A DNA stretch of 49,482 nucleotides from Phycisphaerae bacterium (GCA_012729395.1 JAAYDF010000302.1:1-49482), one strand, 5' to 3'. Positions 35,901 through 43,956 are shown, counted from the stretch's first letter. The notes: generated by a model from the letters alone, not told the origin. Translations and numbers: made by a program.

Positions 35901-36886
35901 CAGGTGATGGTGTGTGTAGTGCCGGCCTGCCAGCTCTCGCCGCCGTTGGGGCTGGTGATGGTGAGGACAGGGGGCTGCAGCGAACCGGTGACGGCAAAGG
36001 AAGCGTCGCCGCAATCCTGGACTGCGCCGAAGCCACTGACATAAGCCTCTACGCAGACCCGGTAGTTTGTGCCGTCGCCAAACCAAGGCGCGATGGACCA
36101 GTCCAAGCTGCCGGCTCCGATGGTCGTTCCACCGATCTGCCCGCGATACGTTTCTCCGTCGTAGAGATTGATGGTTAGCCACTCATCCTCGTCGATTCCA
36201 CTGCTAAGCCAGGTGATGGTGTGGCTCATCCCGGCCTGCCAGGCTTCACCGCCGTTGGGGCTGGTCAGCGTGACGGCCGGCGGCGCGAGCGAACCGGTGA
36301 TGGTGAACGGGGCGTCTCCGCAGTCCTGTACCCAGCCGACCGTGTCCACCCACATCTCGACGCAGATCCGGTACGTGGTGCCGTCGCCGATCCATGCGGA
36401 GATGGGCCAGTTCAGACTGCCCGCTCCGACGGTCGTTTCTCCAAGCAACTCGCGATAGTCGTTTCCCTCGTAGAGGAGAACCCGAACCTGCTCTTCGCCG
36501 GTGGTATCCACGGCGCTCCAAGTGATTGTCTGCGTGGTGCCGGCCGACCAGCTCTCTCCGCCGTTGGGACTGGTCACGGTGATTTGGGGGTTGGGTTCTG
36601 CTCCGCCGCACACGTCCGGCAAGGAGACGGCCAGGTTAGCGCACTCGGCGTCCCATTCGGTCACGCAGCAGTAGGAGTCCAAGGCGCAGACCGCTTCGCA
36701 GCACGCCTGGTTCTCGCAGTAAGGCGAGCCGTTGGCTTCCAGGCAATCGCCGGTGCCTGGGGTTCCGCAGCCGTCTGTGGATTGAGAGACAACCGGTAGC
36801 GACGAGCCCGGCTGGCCGAACGTCGAGCCGGCGAACACAAGCACGATGACCACATGCCACCACATCCAGGGGCTCCTTCCGGACAT
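32996..36886 (-). CDS. Secreted multidomain protein with ten Kre9/KNH-like repeats and a dockerin
   Basis: A protein of 1,296 residues. A signal peptide (1-24) is followed by a Cys-rich segment (about 40-94), ten tandem beta-sandwich domains of about 100 residues (101-1132) and an Ala/Val/Thr-rich beta domain (about 1133-1234). Two EF-hand-like dockerin motifs follow (1238-1296; GDVNGDQTVNIFDLV and ADVNVDGAINIFDLV). Each repeat opens SPNGGE-W-AGTT-TITW and closes IGDGT-YR-CVE-W, the Kre9/KNH (Ser-Thr-rich) family pattern. The first eight are very alike; the last two have diverged. GGAGGA precedes the ATG at 36886. It is probably a surface adhesin or scaffold; the binding target is unknown. 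Confidence 0.88.
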   Translation of the reverse strand: MSGRSPWMWWHVVIVLVFAGSTFGQPGSSLPVVSQSTDGCGTPGTGDCLEANGSPYCENQACCEAVCALDSYCCVTEWDAECANLAVSLPDVCGGAEPNPQITVTSPNGGESWSAGTTQTITWSAVDTTGEEQVRVLLYEGNDYRELLGETTVGAGSLNWPISAWIGDGTTYRICVEMWVDTVGWVQDCGDAPFTITGSLAPPAVTLTSPNGGEAWQAGMSHTITWLSSGIDEDEWLTINLYDGETYRGQIGGTTIGAGSLDWSIAPWFGDGTNYRVCVEAYVSGFGAVQDCGDASFAVTGSLQPPVLTITSPNGGESWQAGTTHTITWTSTNTTGTEWATISLYEGGNHRADLGSVPLSNGSLDWQISPWIGDRTDYQIRIEVWVDAYGPVQDSSDAPFAITGSAGPPTLSLTNPNGGETWLAGTTQPITWTSTQVQGYEWVSVYLYSGDTYVRQIGGAVIGDGGMDWAIPSWIGDGTDYRVCLETWVGDFGAVTDCSDASFSLTGSMDPPTLTVTSPNGGEVWQAGTTQAITWTSTHTTGSEWLTIELYEGDQYCGSLGGTTVGSGGYDWAIPAWTANGDNYRLRIVFYQSSDVFEDFGDGPFEITGSAGNPTLTITSPNGGETWQAGSTQTITWSSNGIAGDSSITVSLYQGETYRMQIGSGPVGSGSLVWAIPAWIGDHTQYRVCTSIWLESVGQVEDCGDGFFSITGSTPPPAITLTSPNGGETWQAGTTHSITWTSANTTGDEWVSASLYASTEYIGEIGGTFAEAGSVAWQIPPWIGDRTDYRVRLSMSSGFEMFEDYSNGSFTITGSTPPPTITVVSPNGGESYQAGTTQTISWTSTHVSGQESANIELYAGDVPLGTIGTTQIGTGSFAWSIPPWIGDRADYRVRIALYDGGGLGTFEDDSNAPFTISDSTAPPTITVTSPDSASIWQAGTTQTVTWTSTHPHGWVMVTLQSEALESAGSPTVHNPLIIGLAPMEAGSFDWPICSSLPAGSNYRIEVMWMVDGNVRDETDGTFQITNPSPTTSPTMTQTFPQAGQAVQAGATTTINWTSTNPTGDVDIYLSHAQSSLHYDPNSVIRLGSAPMASGSFDWYVDPELGWDHASLILVNPSVGTILTEVQILPISPVFLAGAVSRRTHGTVGNFDTPLSLGGTAGSECRTGGPRTIVLTFSGPAEGVQVQASAGTVDAVTVDGPLATVELHGVPNATCLTLTASDVADMQDAAEVRIACLAGDVNGDQTVNIFDLVQVRNQLNQSVTASTCRADVNVDGAINIFDLVAVRNSLNSALICP
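33491..36586 (-). repeat. Tandem coding repeat, ten units of about 310 bp
   Basis: The units encode the Kre9/KNH-like domains of the large secreted protein. Conservation is visible at the DNA level (for example CCGCCGTTGGGGCTGGT recurs in most of the units), so the array probably grew by unequal exchange. Confidence 0.85.
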
Positions 36887-36985
36887 ATTGCTGTCCTCCC
36901 ATCCGCACAGACAAAGGATGAATGAACTGAACCGCGACCATGGTGGGACTCGAGGGCGCGTCGGCCCTCGATTCCTCCCCGAGTG

Positions 36986-36991
36986 ATTATA
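36986..36991 (-). promoter_or_regulatory. TATAAT box of the large surface-protein gene
   Basis: A perfect -10 on the minus strand, about 100 nt before the ATG at 36886. The -35 region (CTGATT at 17 nt) is weak. The 184-bp gap to the divergent GlmU-like gene must hold both promoters. Confidence 0.45.
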
Positions 36992-37070
36992 CCGGATTTG
37001 CCGCTGGAAATCAGCCCCGCCGACGCCCGATATCCAGCGACCGCTCCAGCCGGGTGGCCCAATCTCCGAT

Positions 37071-38354
37071 ATGGACCCTATGACTGCAATCGTGGTCTTC
37101 GAAGACGACGGCTGGCGCAACCTGCTGCCGCTGACTTACTGGCGGACGACCTGCGAACTGCGGACCGGTTATGGGTCGTTGCTGGATGCGATTTTCGCTT
37201 GTACTGAGGCAACCGGGGTCCACCTGTATTGCCGCCCCATGCTTGCCGCGGTCACCGCTGAGCGATTCGCCCACTCTGTCAACAGATGTCCGGACCGCGA
37301 CGCGGCCCTGTTGTTGAACGGGCGTTTGCTGATGACCGCACCGCTCGCGGCTGGGCCCCGTCCGGCGGTGCAGTGGCATGACGGAACGCCCATCGTGATT
37401 CATGCGGACCGAGCCCTGATGGCCCGGCTTTCGCCCGAAGTCCTGCTCGATTCGGACCGGGCATGCACCGTGCTTGGCGATGTGCCGGAGTTCCCGTTCA
37501 TCGCCTCGCCGCGGCTGATGAACTACCCTTGGGATCTGGTGCACGCCAATGTCGGTATGCTGCATTGGGGCTGGGAACGCACGGGCCGATCAGCGAGCAA
37601 GGAAGGCCGACTCTGCCCCGGAGTCCACCTGCTCGAAGAAAAAGCCATTCATATCGGGGCCGGCTCGGTCATCAAGCCCGGCGTGGTACTCGACGCGGAA
37701 AACGGACCGATCTACATCGGCGACGGGGTCACCGTCGCGCCCAACGTCAGCATCGAAGGGCCGTGTTATATCGGCGACGGCTCGATCATTCAGGCCGGGG
37801 CCGCCCTGCGCGACGCCATGAGCATCGGACGGCGATGCAAAGTCGGAGGTGAATTGGAGGCATCCATCGTCCACGGGTATTCCAACAAGCAGCACGACGG
37901 ATTCCTCGGCCACGCCTATGTCGCCGAGTGGGTCAACCTGGCCGCCGACACGGTCAACAGCGATCTCAAGAACACCTACGGCACCATCCGCGTACCGATC
38001 AACGGCGTCGAGGTCGAGTCCGGCCAGATGTTCGTCGGGCTCACCATCGGCGATCACAGCAAGACCGGCATCGGTCAGATGTTCCCCACCGGAGCGGTGA
38101 TGGGCTTCGGCTCGAATGTCGCGACCTGTGAGTTCGCCCCGAAGTTTGTGCCCTCCTTTTCCTGGCTCACGAATCACCGCAGCCTGCCGTACCACGTCGA
38201 TCGTTGTCTCGATGTGGCCCGTCGGGTCATGGCTCGTCGCCAGGTGATCATGACACGTGCGGAAGAAGCCCTTTTCCGCTCCTTGCCCGAGTTGGCTCAA
38301 GAGATCGAAGTATCTGCGGAATCCTCCGCCCGCGTCGTCTCCTCGGCACGCTAG
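37071..38354 (+). CDS. Alternative GlmU-like nucleotidyltransferase/acyltransferase
   Basis: A protein of 427 residues (424 from ATG 37080). The N-terminal part (about 1-180) looks like a diverged nucleotidyltransferase (IVVFEDDGWRNLLPLTYWRTTCELRTGYGSLLD); the rest (about 185-390) is a left-handed beta-helix with hexapeptide turns such as IGAGSVIKPGVVL and IGDGVTVAPNVSIEG. This layout matches the alternative bacterial GlmU family (as in Bacteroidetes), which would make UDP-N-acetylglucosamine for peptidoglycan and LPS; the assignment is by pattern. No ribosome site is clear. Divergent from the Kre9/KNH gene. Confidence 0.82.
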   Translation: MDPMTAIVVFEDDGWRNLLPLTYWRTTCELRTGYGSLLDAIFACTEATGVHLYCRPMLAAVTAERFAHSVNRCPDRDAALLLNGRLLMTAPLAAGPRPAVQWHDGTPIVIHADRALMARLSPEVLLDSDRACTVLGDVPEFPFIASPRLMNYPWDLVHANVGMLHWGWERTGRSASKEGRLCPGVHLLEEKAIHIGAGSVIKPGVVLDAENGPIYIGDGVTVAPNVSIEGPCYIGDGSIIQAGAALRDAMSIGRRCKVGGELEASIVHGYSNKQHDGFLGHAYVAEWVNLAADTVNSDLKNTYGTIRVPINGVEVESGQMFVGLTIGDHSKTGIGQMFPTGAVMGFGSNVATCEFAPKFVPSFSWLTNHRSLPYHVDRCLDVARRVMARRQVIMTRAEEALFRSLPELAQEIEVSAESSARVVSSAR

Positions 38355-38392
38355 AGCACGTCACGATTCACCGTGATCTTCGCCCCGCGGGA

Positions 38393-38420
38393 GGCGTACG
38401 TGTTGAGCGTCCCCCTTCCG
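38393..38420. repeat. 19-bp dispersed repeat followed by a hairpin (copy 2)
   Basis: GGCGTACGTGTTGAGCGTC (38393-38411) is identical to 6718-6736. As in copy 1 it runs into a hairpin, here C-rich (CCCCTTCCGAGGAGGGG). Confidence 0.6.
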
Positions 38421-38444
38421 AGGAGGGGCCGTGGCTGGATCAAG

Positions 38445-38517
38445 AGCAGAGCCGCGACCGTCAGGGAGCGGTAGCTCGAAAAAGCAAGAACCGCTTCCTG
38501 ACGTGCGCGGCTCTGCT
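38445..38517. repeat. Family C palindrome, copy 2
   Basis: Arms 38445-38472 and 38490-38517 (AGCAGAGCCGCG and complement at the ends; about 25 of 28 positions pair) enclose a 17-nt loop. It matches the 25762-25833 copy in reverse orientation. It fills the middle of the 313-bp gap between the GlmU-like and TMTC-like genes. Confidence 0.88.
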
Positions 38518-38544
38518 GGAGCCGGTCCTTACGGAATCGGTTGT

Positions 38545-38572
38545 TTGCGAGTGATGGGACGGGCGTTATGAT
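38545..38572 (+). promoter_or_regulatory. Probable promoter of the TMTC-like gene
   Basis: TTGCGA (38545-38550) and TATGAT (38567-38572) are 16 bp apart, matching the consensus at 4 and 5 of 6 positions, with a leader of about 88 nt before the start at 38668. Confidence 0.5.
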
Positions 38573-38667
38573 GCCGAGGGCGAGCTGAAGGCTTCCGAAG
38601 GAGGCTGGGCTAAGTCGCCGCCGAGAAGAACTCGATACCCGTATCGCGGGAGCACTGAGCACATCTG

Positions 38668-40269
38668 ATGGCCGGTCGATGGCAGGTTGTTCTGGCGATG
38701 TCGGTGGCCGCACTGGTCGGCGCCGCGGCATTTTACCCTTCCCTGCCCAACGAGTTCGTTTACGACGATAGACCGATCATCGTCAACAACGCCCTGGTTA
38801 CCCAACCGGGTGCTTGGTACCGCTTCTGGCAGCATCCGTGGTGGCCTCGTGGAGAGTCCTCAGACAAGCTGTATCGCCCGCTGGCGGCTTGGACACTGCG
38901 AGCGAACATCGTGCTGGCTGGTCGCGCCGAGCCGAACCCGTACGCATTTCGCTTAGTCAATTTGGGCTTGCACGCCTTGGCCGGCGCGGGCGTGGCATTG
39001 ACTGCGTGGCGACTGATTCGTCACCCCGCGGCTGCCTGGATCGCGGGGCTGCTTTTCGCCGTCCACCCTATCCACACCGAGGCGGTGGTCACTGGCTATG
39101 GCCGAGCCGAGTTACTGGCCGGTTGCCTCAGCGCCTGGTTGCTGGCCCGCTACCTGCGTGATCCGCCCGCGGGCCGTTGGGCAGCCATGGGTTTCCACCT
39201 GTTCAACACTCTGCTCTTCCTGGGCGCGGCGATGAGTAAGGAGCATGCCCTGTTCGTCTGGCCGGTGCTCCTGTTGTTTGACCTCTGGCGGCGGCGGGAG
39301 GTGCCCACCGAAAGTCGCGTTGACCGACGCACATGGGTCAACCAAACACTGGCTCCCGCTCACTTGTGCTTCATCCTTGCGGTCGGTCTGTTCATGTTTC
39401 TTCGCTACCAGGTGTTTGGGTGGAACTACGTGCTCGATGCCTCGCGGACCGTGCCGTGGGAGGATCCCATGCACCATGTGGGCTTCATCGAGAGGTTGCT
39501 CACGCCGTTCCGTCTGACCTTTCTGGCAATCGAGCTGTTGTTCAGGCCGGGCCGGCTGTGTCCGATCTGGTCGATCACGGAGCTCCTGCCGGCCGATCGG
39601 CTGGCGTGGGATGTGGTGATCGGGCTGTCGCTGTGGGTGGCGGCGACGGCCGGCGCGGTACTGTGTTGGAGGCGCCGGAGCCGGATGGGTCTTGTATTCG
39701 TCGGCCTGATGGTCACGCTTGCCGTGCCGGTTCACGCCATGCCCATGGCCCACTGGCTTTTCGCGGAACGGTGGCTCTATCTGCCCACCGTGTTCATGGC
39801 CATCGGACTCGCCGCCATTCTGGTTCGGCTGGCTCGACTGGCGGTGCCGTTGACCGTGGCTGCGGTGTTCCTGCTGCTGCCCGCCAGTTGGCAATATGGT
39901 TCAGCGTTCGCGGACAATCTGACCATGAATCGCGAGGTCGTGCGCCGGCAGCCGGACAACTACCAGGGCCGGCGGAACTTGGCCATCGTGCTCTACTACC
40001 AGGGCAGGTACACCGAGGCGATCCAGGCCGCCGAGGAGATCATCGAGCGGTTCATCGACCCGCCTGTGTGGTCTGGCCGATTCGGAACACCAAGAACGCA
40101 GTACTTGGTCCTGCTGAAGAGCTTCCTGGCTTTGGGGGATGGCAGGCGGGCTCTTGTGGCCCTCGATGCGTACGAGTCGCTGCACCTGGGGACCGGCGAG
40201 CCGAGTCTCACTGCCGAGCGAGAACAGGCTTTGGCCCTGATTGCCGGGGAGGATGCGCCCGCCCCCTGA
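38668..40269 (+). CDS. TMTC-like membrane glycosyltransferase with C-terminal TPR
   Basis: A protein of 533 residues with about ten membrane helices and a C-terminal soluble part (about 425-533) that looks like TPR pairs (NYQGRRNLAIVLYYQGRYTEAIQAAEEII). The first loop has FVYDDRPIIVNN, the Asp-Asp motif of GT-C glycosyltransferases, and HPIHTEAV is typical of the TMTC (transmembrane and TPR-containing O-mannosyltransferase) family. It probably moves a sugar from a lipid carrier to exported proteins; donor and acceptor are unknown. ATG at 38668 starts the first helix. Confidence 0.78.
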   Translation: MAGRWQVVLAMSVAALVGAAAFYPSLPNEFVYDDRPIIVNNALVTQPGAWYRFWQHPWWPRGESSDKLYRPLAAWTLRANIVLAGRAEPNPYAFRLVNLGLHALAGAGVALTAWRLIRHPAAAWIAGLLFAVHPIHTEAVVTGYGRAELLAGCLSAWLLARYLRDPPAGRWAAMGFHLFNTLLFLGAAMSKEHALFVWPVLLLFDLWRRREVPTESRVDRRTWVNQTLAPAHLCFILAVGLFMFLRYQVFGWNYVLDASRTVPWEDPMHHVGFIERLLTPFRLTFLAIELLFRPGRLCPIWSITELLPADRLAWDVVIGLSLWVAATAGAVLCWRRRSRMGLVFVGLMVTLAVPVHAMPMAHWLFAERWLYLPTVFMAIGLAAILVRLARLAVPLTVAAVFLLLPASWQYGSAFADNLTMNREVVRRQPDNYQGRRNLAIVLYYQGRYTEAIQAAEEIIERFIDPPVWSGRFGTPRTQYLVLLKSFLALGDGRRALVALDAYESLHLGTGEPSLTAEREQALALIAGEDAPAP

Positions 40270-40278
40270 ACAAACAGA

Positions 40279-40304
40279 AGCGGCTGGCCCGCAGGTCAGC
40301 CGCT
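40279..40304. terminator. Bidirectional terminator between convergent genes
   Basis: An 11-bp stem (AGCGGCTGGCC, 40279-40289; GGTCAGCCGCT, 40294-40304, one G-T pair) with a CGCA loop lies between the stops of the TMTC-like gene and the sigma-factor gene. On the minus strand it is followed by a T-rich stretch. Confidence 0.7.
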
Positions 40305-40343
40305 CCTTCGCCGGTTCATTCTCCATCAACCCCGGAAACTCGT

Positions 40344-41153
40344 TTACAGAAGCACGGGGTCCGCATCCAGTACCTCACGCAGCTTGGTGAGGGCTATGTT
40401 CTGAATCTGTCGCACGCGCTCCTTGCTCAAGCCGATGGTGTTCCCGATCTCCTGGAAGGTCAGGCGACTCTCCTGGTCGGCCGGGAAACGATGAGCCAGG
40501 ATCTCGGTCTCCAGATCAGTCAGATCCCCGAGGTTGTGACGCATGATCCGCCGCAGCCGTTCGACATAAAGGTCGGCTCCCTCATCGTCTGATGAAACCG
40601 GACGCTCGTACGACAGGTCGTGCTGGACGGGGAACATTCGCCGATGGTTGCTCTCTTGTTTGCCCCGCCGCATGAGCGCCCGGGCTATGACGTTGCAGGC
40701 ATAGGTACTGAACTTGTACCCGCGCCAGGGATTGAACCGGTCAACCGCCCGGGTCAAGGCGTACATGCCCTCGCTCAGCCGATCGTCCTCGTCCAATTGA
40801 CGGGCGCCCAGACGCCCGATCATCGAGTACACCAATCCGATGTTCTGCTCGACGATGTATCCGCGGATGATCTCCCATCGGCGGGCCCACGCCGTCCTTT
40901 CGGTCATCAGGATTCGGCGACCGCTGGGTTTCCGGGCCGCCCGGTAGGCACAGGTATGCAGGGCCACGAACAGTTCCTGCTCATCGGGATTGAAGTCCGG
41001 CGAGCGAACGCCGGTCACTCCTTCCGCAATCGCGACGGCCTGCTCACCCGCCGCCTTGCTTCTGAGCCGCGGATTGGGGGCATACCAGAGTTCAAAGGGA
41101 TCAACGCCGGTGGAAGGCACGCTTTTCTGTGAGTCTTGCATCGCGCTTCGCAT
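40344..41153 (-). CDS. Sigma-70 family RNA polymerase sigma factor
   Basis: A protein of about 269 residues. Region 2 (about 100-165) has GLVYSMIGRL, the DEDDRLSEGMYALTRAVDRF segment and FSTYACNVIARALMR for -10 recognition; region 4 (about 205-262) has the helix-turn-helix LTFQEIGNTIGLSKERVRQI and IALTKLREVL. Region 3 is reduced. It is a non-ECF, group 2 or 3-like factor, but I cannot name its regulon. ATG 41153 has a weak GAGG site; 41141 is an alternative start. A promoter with a palindrome across its -10 lies upstream, suggesting regulation of the gene itself. Confidence 0.85.
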   Translation of the reverse strand: MRSAMQDSQKSVPSTGVDPFELWYAPNPRLRSKAAGEQAVAIAEGVTGVRSPDFNPDEQELFVALHTCAYRAARKPSGRRILMTERTAWARRWEIIRGYIVEQNIGLVYSMIGRLGARQLDEDDRLSEGMYALTRAVDRFNPWRGYKFSTYACNVIARALMRRGKQESNHRRMFPVQHDLSYERPVSSDDEGADLYVERLRRIMRHNLGDLTDLETEILAHRFPADQESRLTFQEIGNTIGLSKERVRQIQNIALTKLREVLDADPVLL

Positions 41154-41229
41154 GGTGGGCCTCGCGTAGGTTGGGGGTCCTCTTCTCCTTGACCAGTGGC
41201 GGGCAGCACGCGCTATTCGCACCACTTTG

Positions 41230-41266
41230 GTGCTATTAAATATAGCACTATTTCGGTACGATTCAA
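41230..41266 (-). promoter_or_regulatory. Promoter of the sigma gene with overlapping palindrome
   Basis: On the minus strand TTGAAT (41261-41266) and TATATT (41239-41244) are 16 bp apart. The palindrome GTGCTAT-TAAAT-ATAGCAC (41230-41248) covers the -10. The tract is AT-rich in GC-rich surroundings. Other parts of 41154-41667 hold no gene I can support. Confidence 0.6.
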
Positions 41267-41585
41267 GCCCCCTCTGCATCAAAATGCAAGAATCTTTTGG
41301 GCGGGGACGGGATTGATGTAAGATACTATTCTGCAGCCAGTTATGTTTTAATGTGGGCGATTTTTCCTTCCTGTCGCACGTTTTTTTTCGTCGGACGATG
41401 CGTTTCCAGGTCAATTTTGTGCCTTCGAGGCTGTGCGGGCTGCTGGTGGGGGCCCATGCTTTGGGGTTTGCGGAATGGGCCTGCGGGATGGCTAGCGGGT
41501 CAAAGGCGGTGGACGGCATAGAGCCGCTTTCCATGTTGTTTTGGCTGGCGGGGGGGATGTGGGAGGTGGGCTGCGGTGGAGGCCA

Positions 41586-41594
41586 TGCTATACT
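41586..41594 (+). promoter_or_regulatory. Possible extended -10 of the DUF187 gene
   Basis: TGCTATACT, an extended -10 with a 5-of-6 hexamer, lies about 74 nt before the ATG at 41668. No -35 is visible. Confidence 0.4.
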
Positions 41595-41667
41595 ACGGAT
41601 CTTGGTTGCAGAGGGAGAGATGCGAGGCGGGGGTGGTCATACCTGCTCATTCTTAATCGAGGGTGGC

Positions 41668-43956
41668 ATGAATCACAGCGGCGAGGGGCGGCGGGTGTGG
41701 GTATGGCTGATGCTGGTGATGGCATCGGTGCTGGCGTTTTTCCGTCTGCCGGGAGCGTGGGCGGCGGCTCCGGAGTTCCGGGGCATGTGGGTGACGCGAT
41801 TTGACTGGGCGAACCCGGACGAAGCGACGGCGAAAGGCACGATTGACGATGCGATGACCAAGCTGCGACAGCATCGATTCAACGCGGTGTTGTTTCAGGT
41901 TCGCGGCCAGGCGGACACGCTTTACCCCTCGCCGAATGAGCCGTGGTCGCCGTTGATTTCGCCAAGCGGTGAAGATCCAGGGTGGGATCCCATGGCTTAT
42001 GCCTTGGCGGCGGCTCACGCGGCCGACTTGGAGTTCCACGCCTACATCAACACGCATACTTGTTGGCACAATCAGAGCTACCAGGCGCCGACCGATCCCA
42101 ACCATCTGTACTGGCAACACTGCAACGCGGCGAATTCCCGGCGTCGCGATTGGCTGGTCCACAACAGTTCCGGCCAGCCGGTGCAATATGTGTCGGATTC
42201 GTATGTATGGATGGCACCCGGTGTGCCGGCCGCTCAGGCTTATGCCCGCAAGCAGGTGATGTACGTTGTGACGCAGTACGACGTTGATGGGGTGCATTTT
42301 GATCGGGTTCGTATGCCCAGTGCGGCCTATTCGTACGATCCCATCTCGCTGTCTCGGCTGAGCGGGGACGGCAATCCACACGGGTTGGGTTTTGCCGATT
42401 GGACGCGTGACCAGTTCACGCGCATGTTGTGTGATCTTTATGCCCAGATCATGGAGGTGAAGCCGCATATCAAGGTGAGTTCGGCTCCGTTGGGTCTGTA
42501 TCGGGCGGACCGCTATGCGGGCTATCCTCTGGGGTATCAGTATGGTTACACGACGGCGTACCAGGATGCCCAAGCTTGGCTGGCGGCGGGGGCGATGGAT
42601 TTCATCGTGCCGATGATCTACTGGGCGGATGGCGGCGCCTTGCCGGACTACAGCGATATCTTGCCGGACTGGGTCGCGCACCGTGCCGGCCGGCATGTTT
42701 ATGGCGGGCAGAATCGCAGCGTGGGCGTGGATGAGTTGCTTCAGCAGGTCCAGGTCACACGGACGCTGGGGGCACAGGGTAACGTGCTCTTCAGCTACAG
42801 CGGGTTCAGCGCGGGCGATTTCTGGCCGTACTACTCCGCGTCGGGCAGTGTCTACGCCGACAGCGCCGCCGTGCCGGATATGCCTTGGAAGCAATCACCA
42901 GCGACCGGCATTATCATCGGCCACGTCACGGATCCGAACGGCGATCCGATCGTGGACACGCAGGTGACGCGGACTGGCTCCAGCTACGTTGGCCTGTCGT
43001 CGGGTGACGGCCTGTACTCCTTCCTGAACGTACCTCCGGGAACCTATTCGCTTGCGTTTCTCGCTCCCGGTTGGGGAACGGGTTCGCTATCCGGCGTGAC
43101 GGTGGCGGCGGGCGAGGTGAAGCGGGCGAATATCACCCTGGGGCTCGATCCACAGCCGCCGATCATCACCGCGAATCCAGCGGCTCAGGATGTGTGTCCC
43201 GATTTGTCGGCGGCGTTCGCGGTGAAGGCGATCGGTCAGGGTACGCTGAGCTATCGCTGGCAGCGCGATGGCGTTGATGTTCAGGATGGCGGTGGAGTAA
43301 GCGGCAGCCGGACAAGGCAATTGTGGATCACGGCGGCGGGCCAGGCACACGCCGGCGAGTACCGCTGCGTGGTCGAGAATCACGTGGGTGGTGTGGTCTC
43401 GGCCGGTGCTGGGTTGACCATCAAAGCGCTGACCGGGTTTGATTCGCAGCCGCGTTCGGTCTCGGTGGACCTTGGCGGGACGGCGACTTTTGAGGTGGGT
43501 TTGCTGGGGGCGGAGCCGAGATCGTATCAGTGGCAGCATAACGGCGCGAACGTGGTGAACGACGAGCGCATCAGCGGGGCGAACTCGGCCGCGCTACGGA
43601 TCGCGGATGTGCAGGCTGAGGATCAGGGATCGTACGCCTGCATCGTCTCGACGGCGTGCGATGGGTCGGTCTCTCAGTCGGCGAGTCTGACGGTACTCGG
43701 GTTACCGCGTATTGTGCAGGCGGACTTTGACGGTGATGGGGACGTGGATCTCGATGAGTTCGCATTCGTTCAGCTCTGTTTATCAGGGGCGGGGGTTCCT
43801 GTGCCGGGTTACTGGTGTGACCCGACCGACCTGGATGGTGATGGCGACGTTGATCAGGTCGATGTTGCAGAGATGAGGTCTTGTCTGTCCGGCGAGGGTG
43901 TAGAGGCCGCCTATGAGTGTGGCGGGCCGGCCGGGGAAGATGAGAGCATTCCGTAA
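41668..43956 (+). CDS. DUF187/GHL10-type glycosidase with Ig-like and EF-hand domains
   Basis: A secreted protein of 762 residues. A signal peptide (about 10-33) is followed by a TIM-barrel glycosidase-like domain (about 35-408; RGMWVTRFDW, DGVHFDRVRMP, DFIVPMIYWADGG) of the family known as DUF187/YngK. Then come a carboxypeptidase-regulatory-like sandwich (about 412-492), two Ig-like domains (about 497-590 and 590-680) and a pair of EF-hand-like calcium loops (about 684-745; DFDGDGDVDLDEF, DLDGDGDVDQVDV) that resemble a dockerin. The start is ATG 41668 or 41620. It probably acts on surface or environmental glycans. The substrate is unknown. Confidence 0.85.
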   Translation: MNHSGEGRRVWVWLMLVMASVLAFFRLPGAWAAAPEFRGMWVTRFDWANPDEATAKGTIDDAMTKLRQHRFNAVLFQVRGQADTLYPSPNEPWSPLISPSGEDPGWDPMAYALAAAHAADLEFHAYINTHTCWHNQSYQAPTDPNHLYWQHCNAANSRRRDWLVHNSSGQPVQYVSDSYVWMAPGVPAAQAYARKQVMYVVTQYDVDGVHFDRVRMPSAAYSYDPISLSRLSGDGNPHGLGFADWTRDQFTRMLCDLYAQIMEVKPHIKVSSAPLGLYRADRYAGYPLGYQYGYTTAYQDAQAWLAAGAMDFIVPMIYWADGGALPDYSDILPDWVAHRAGRHVYGGQNRSVGVDELLQQVQVTRTLGAQGNVLFSYSGFSAGDFWPYYSASGSVYADSAAVPDMPWKQSPATGIIIGHVTDPNGDPIVDTQVTRTGSSYVGLSSGDGLYSFLNVPPGTYSLAFLAPGWGTGSLSGVTVAAGEVKRANITLGLDPQPPIITANPAAQDVCPDLSAAFAVKAIGQGTLSYRWQRDGVDVQDGGGVSGSRTRQLWITAAGQAHAGEYRCVVENHVGGVVSAGAGLTIKALTGFDSQPRSVSVDLGGTATFEVGLLGAEPRSYQWQHNGANVVNDERISGANSAALRIADVQAEDQGSYACIVSTACDGSVSQSASLTVLGLPRIVQADFDGDGDVDLDEFAFVQLCLSGAGVPVPGYWCDPTDLDGDGDVDQVDVAEMRSCLSGEGVEAAYECGGPAGEDESIP

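Noticed and set aside
33116-36799. Long plus-strand frames opposite the Kre9/KNH protein.
   Set aside because: They are antisense shadows of a repetitive, GC-rich gene, and their composition is biased to Arg, Gly and Ala.
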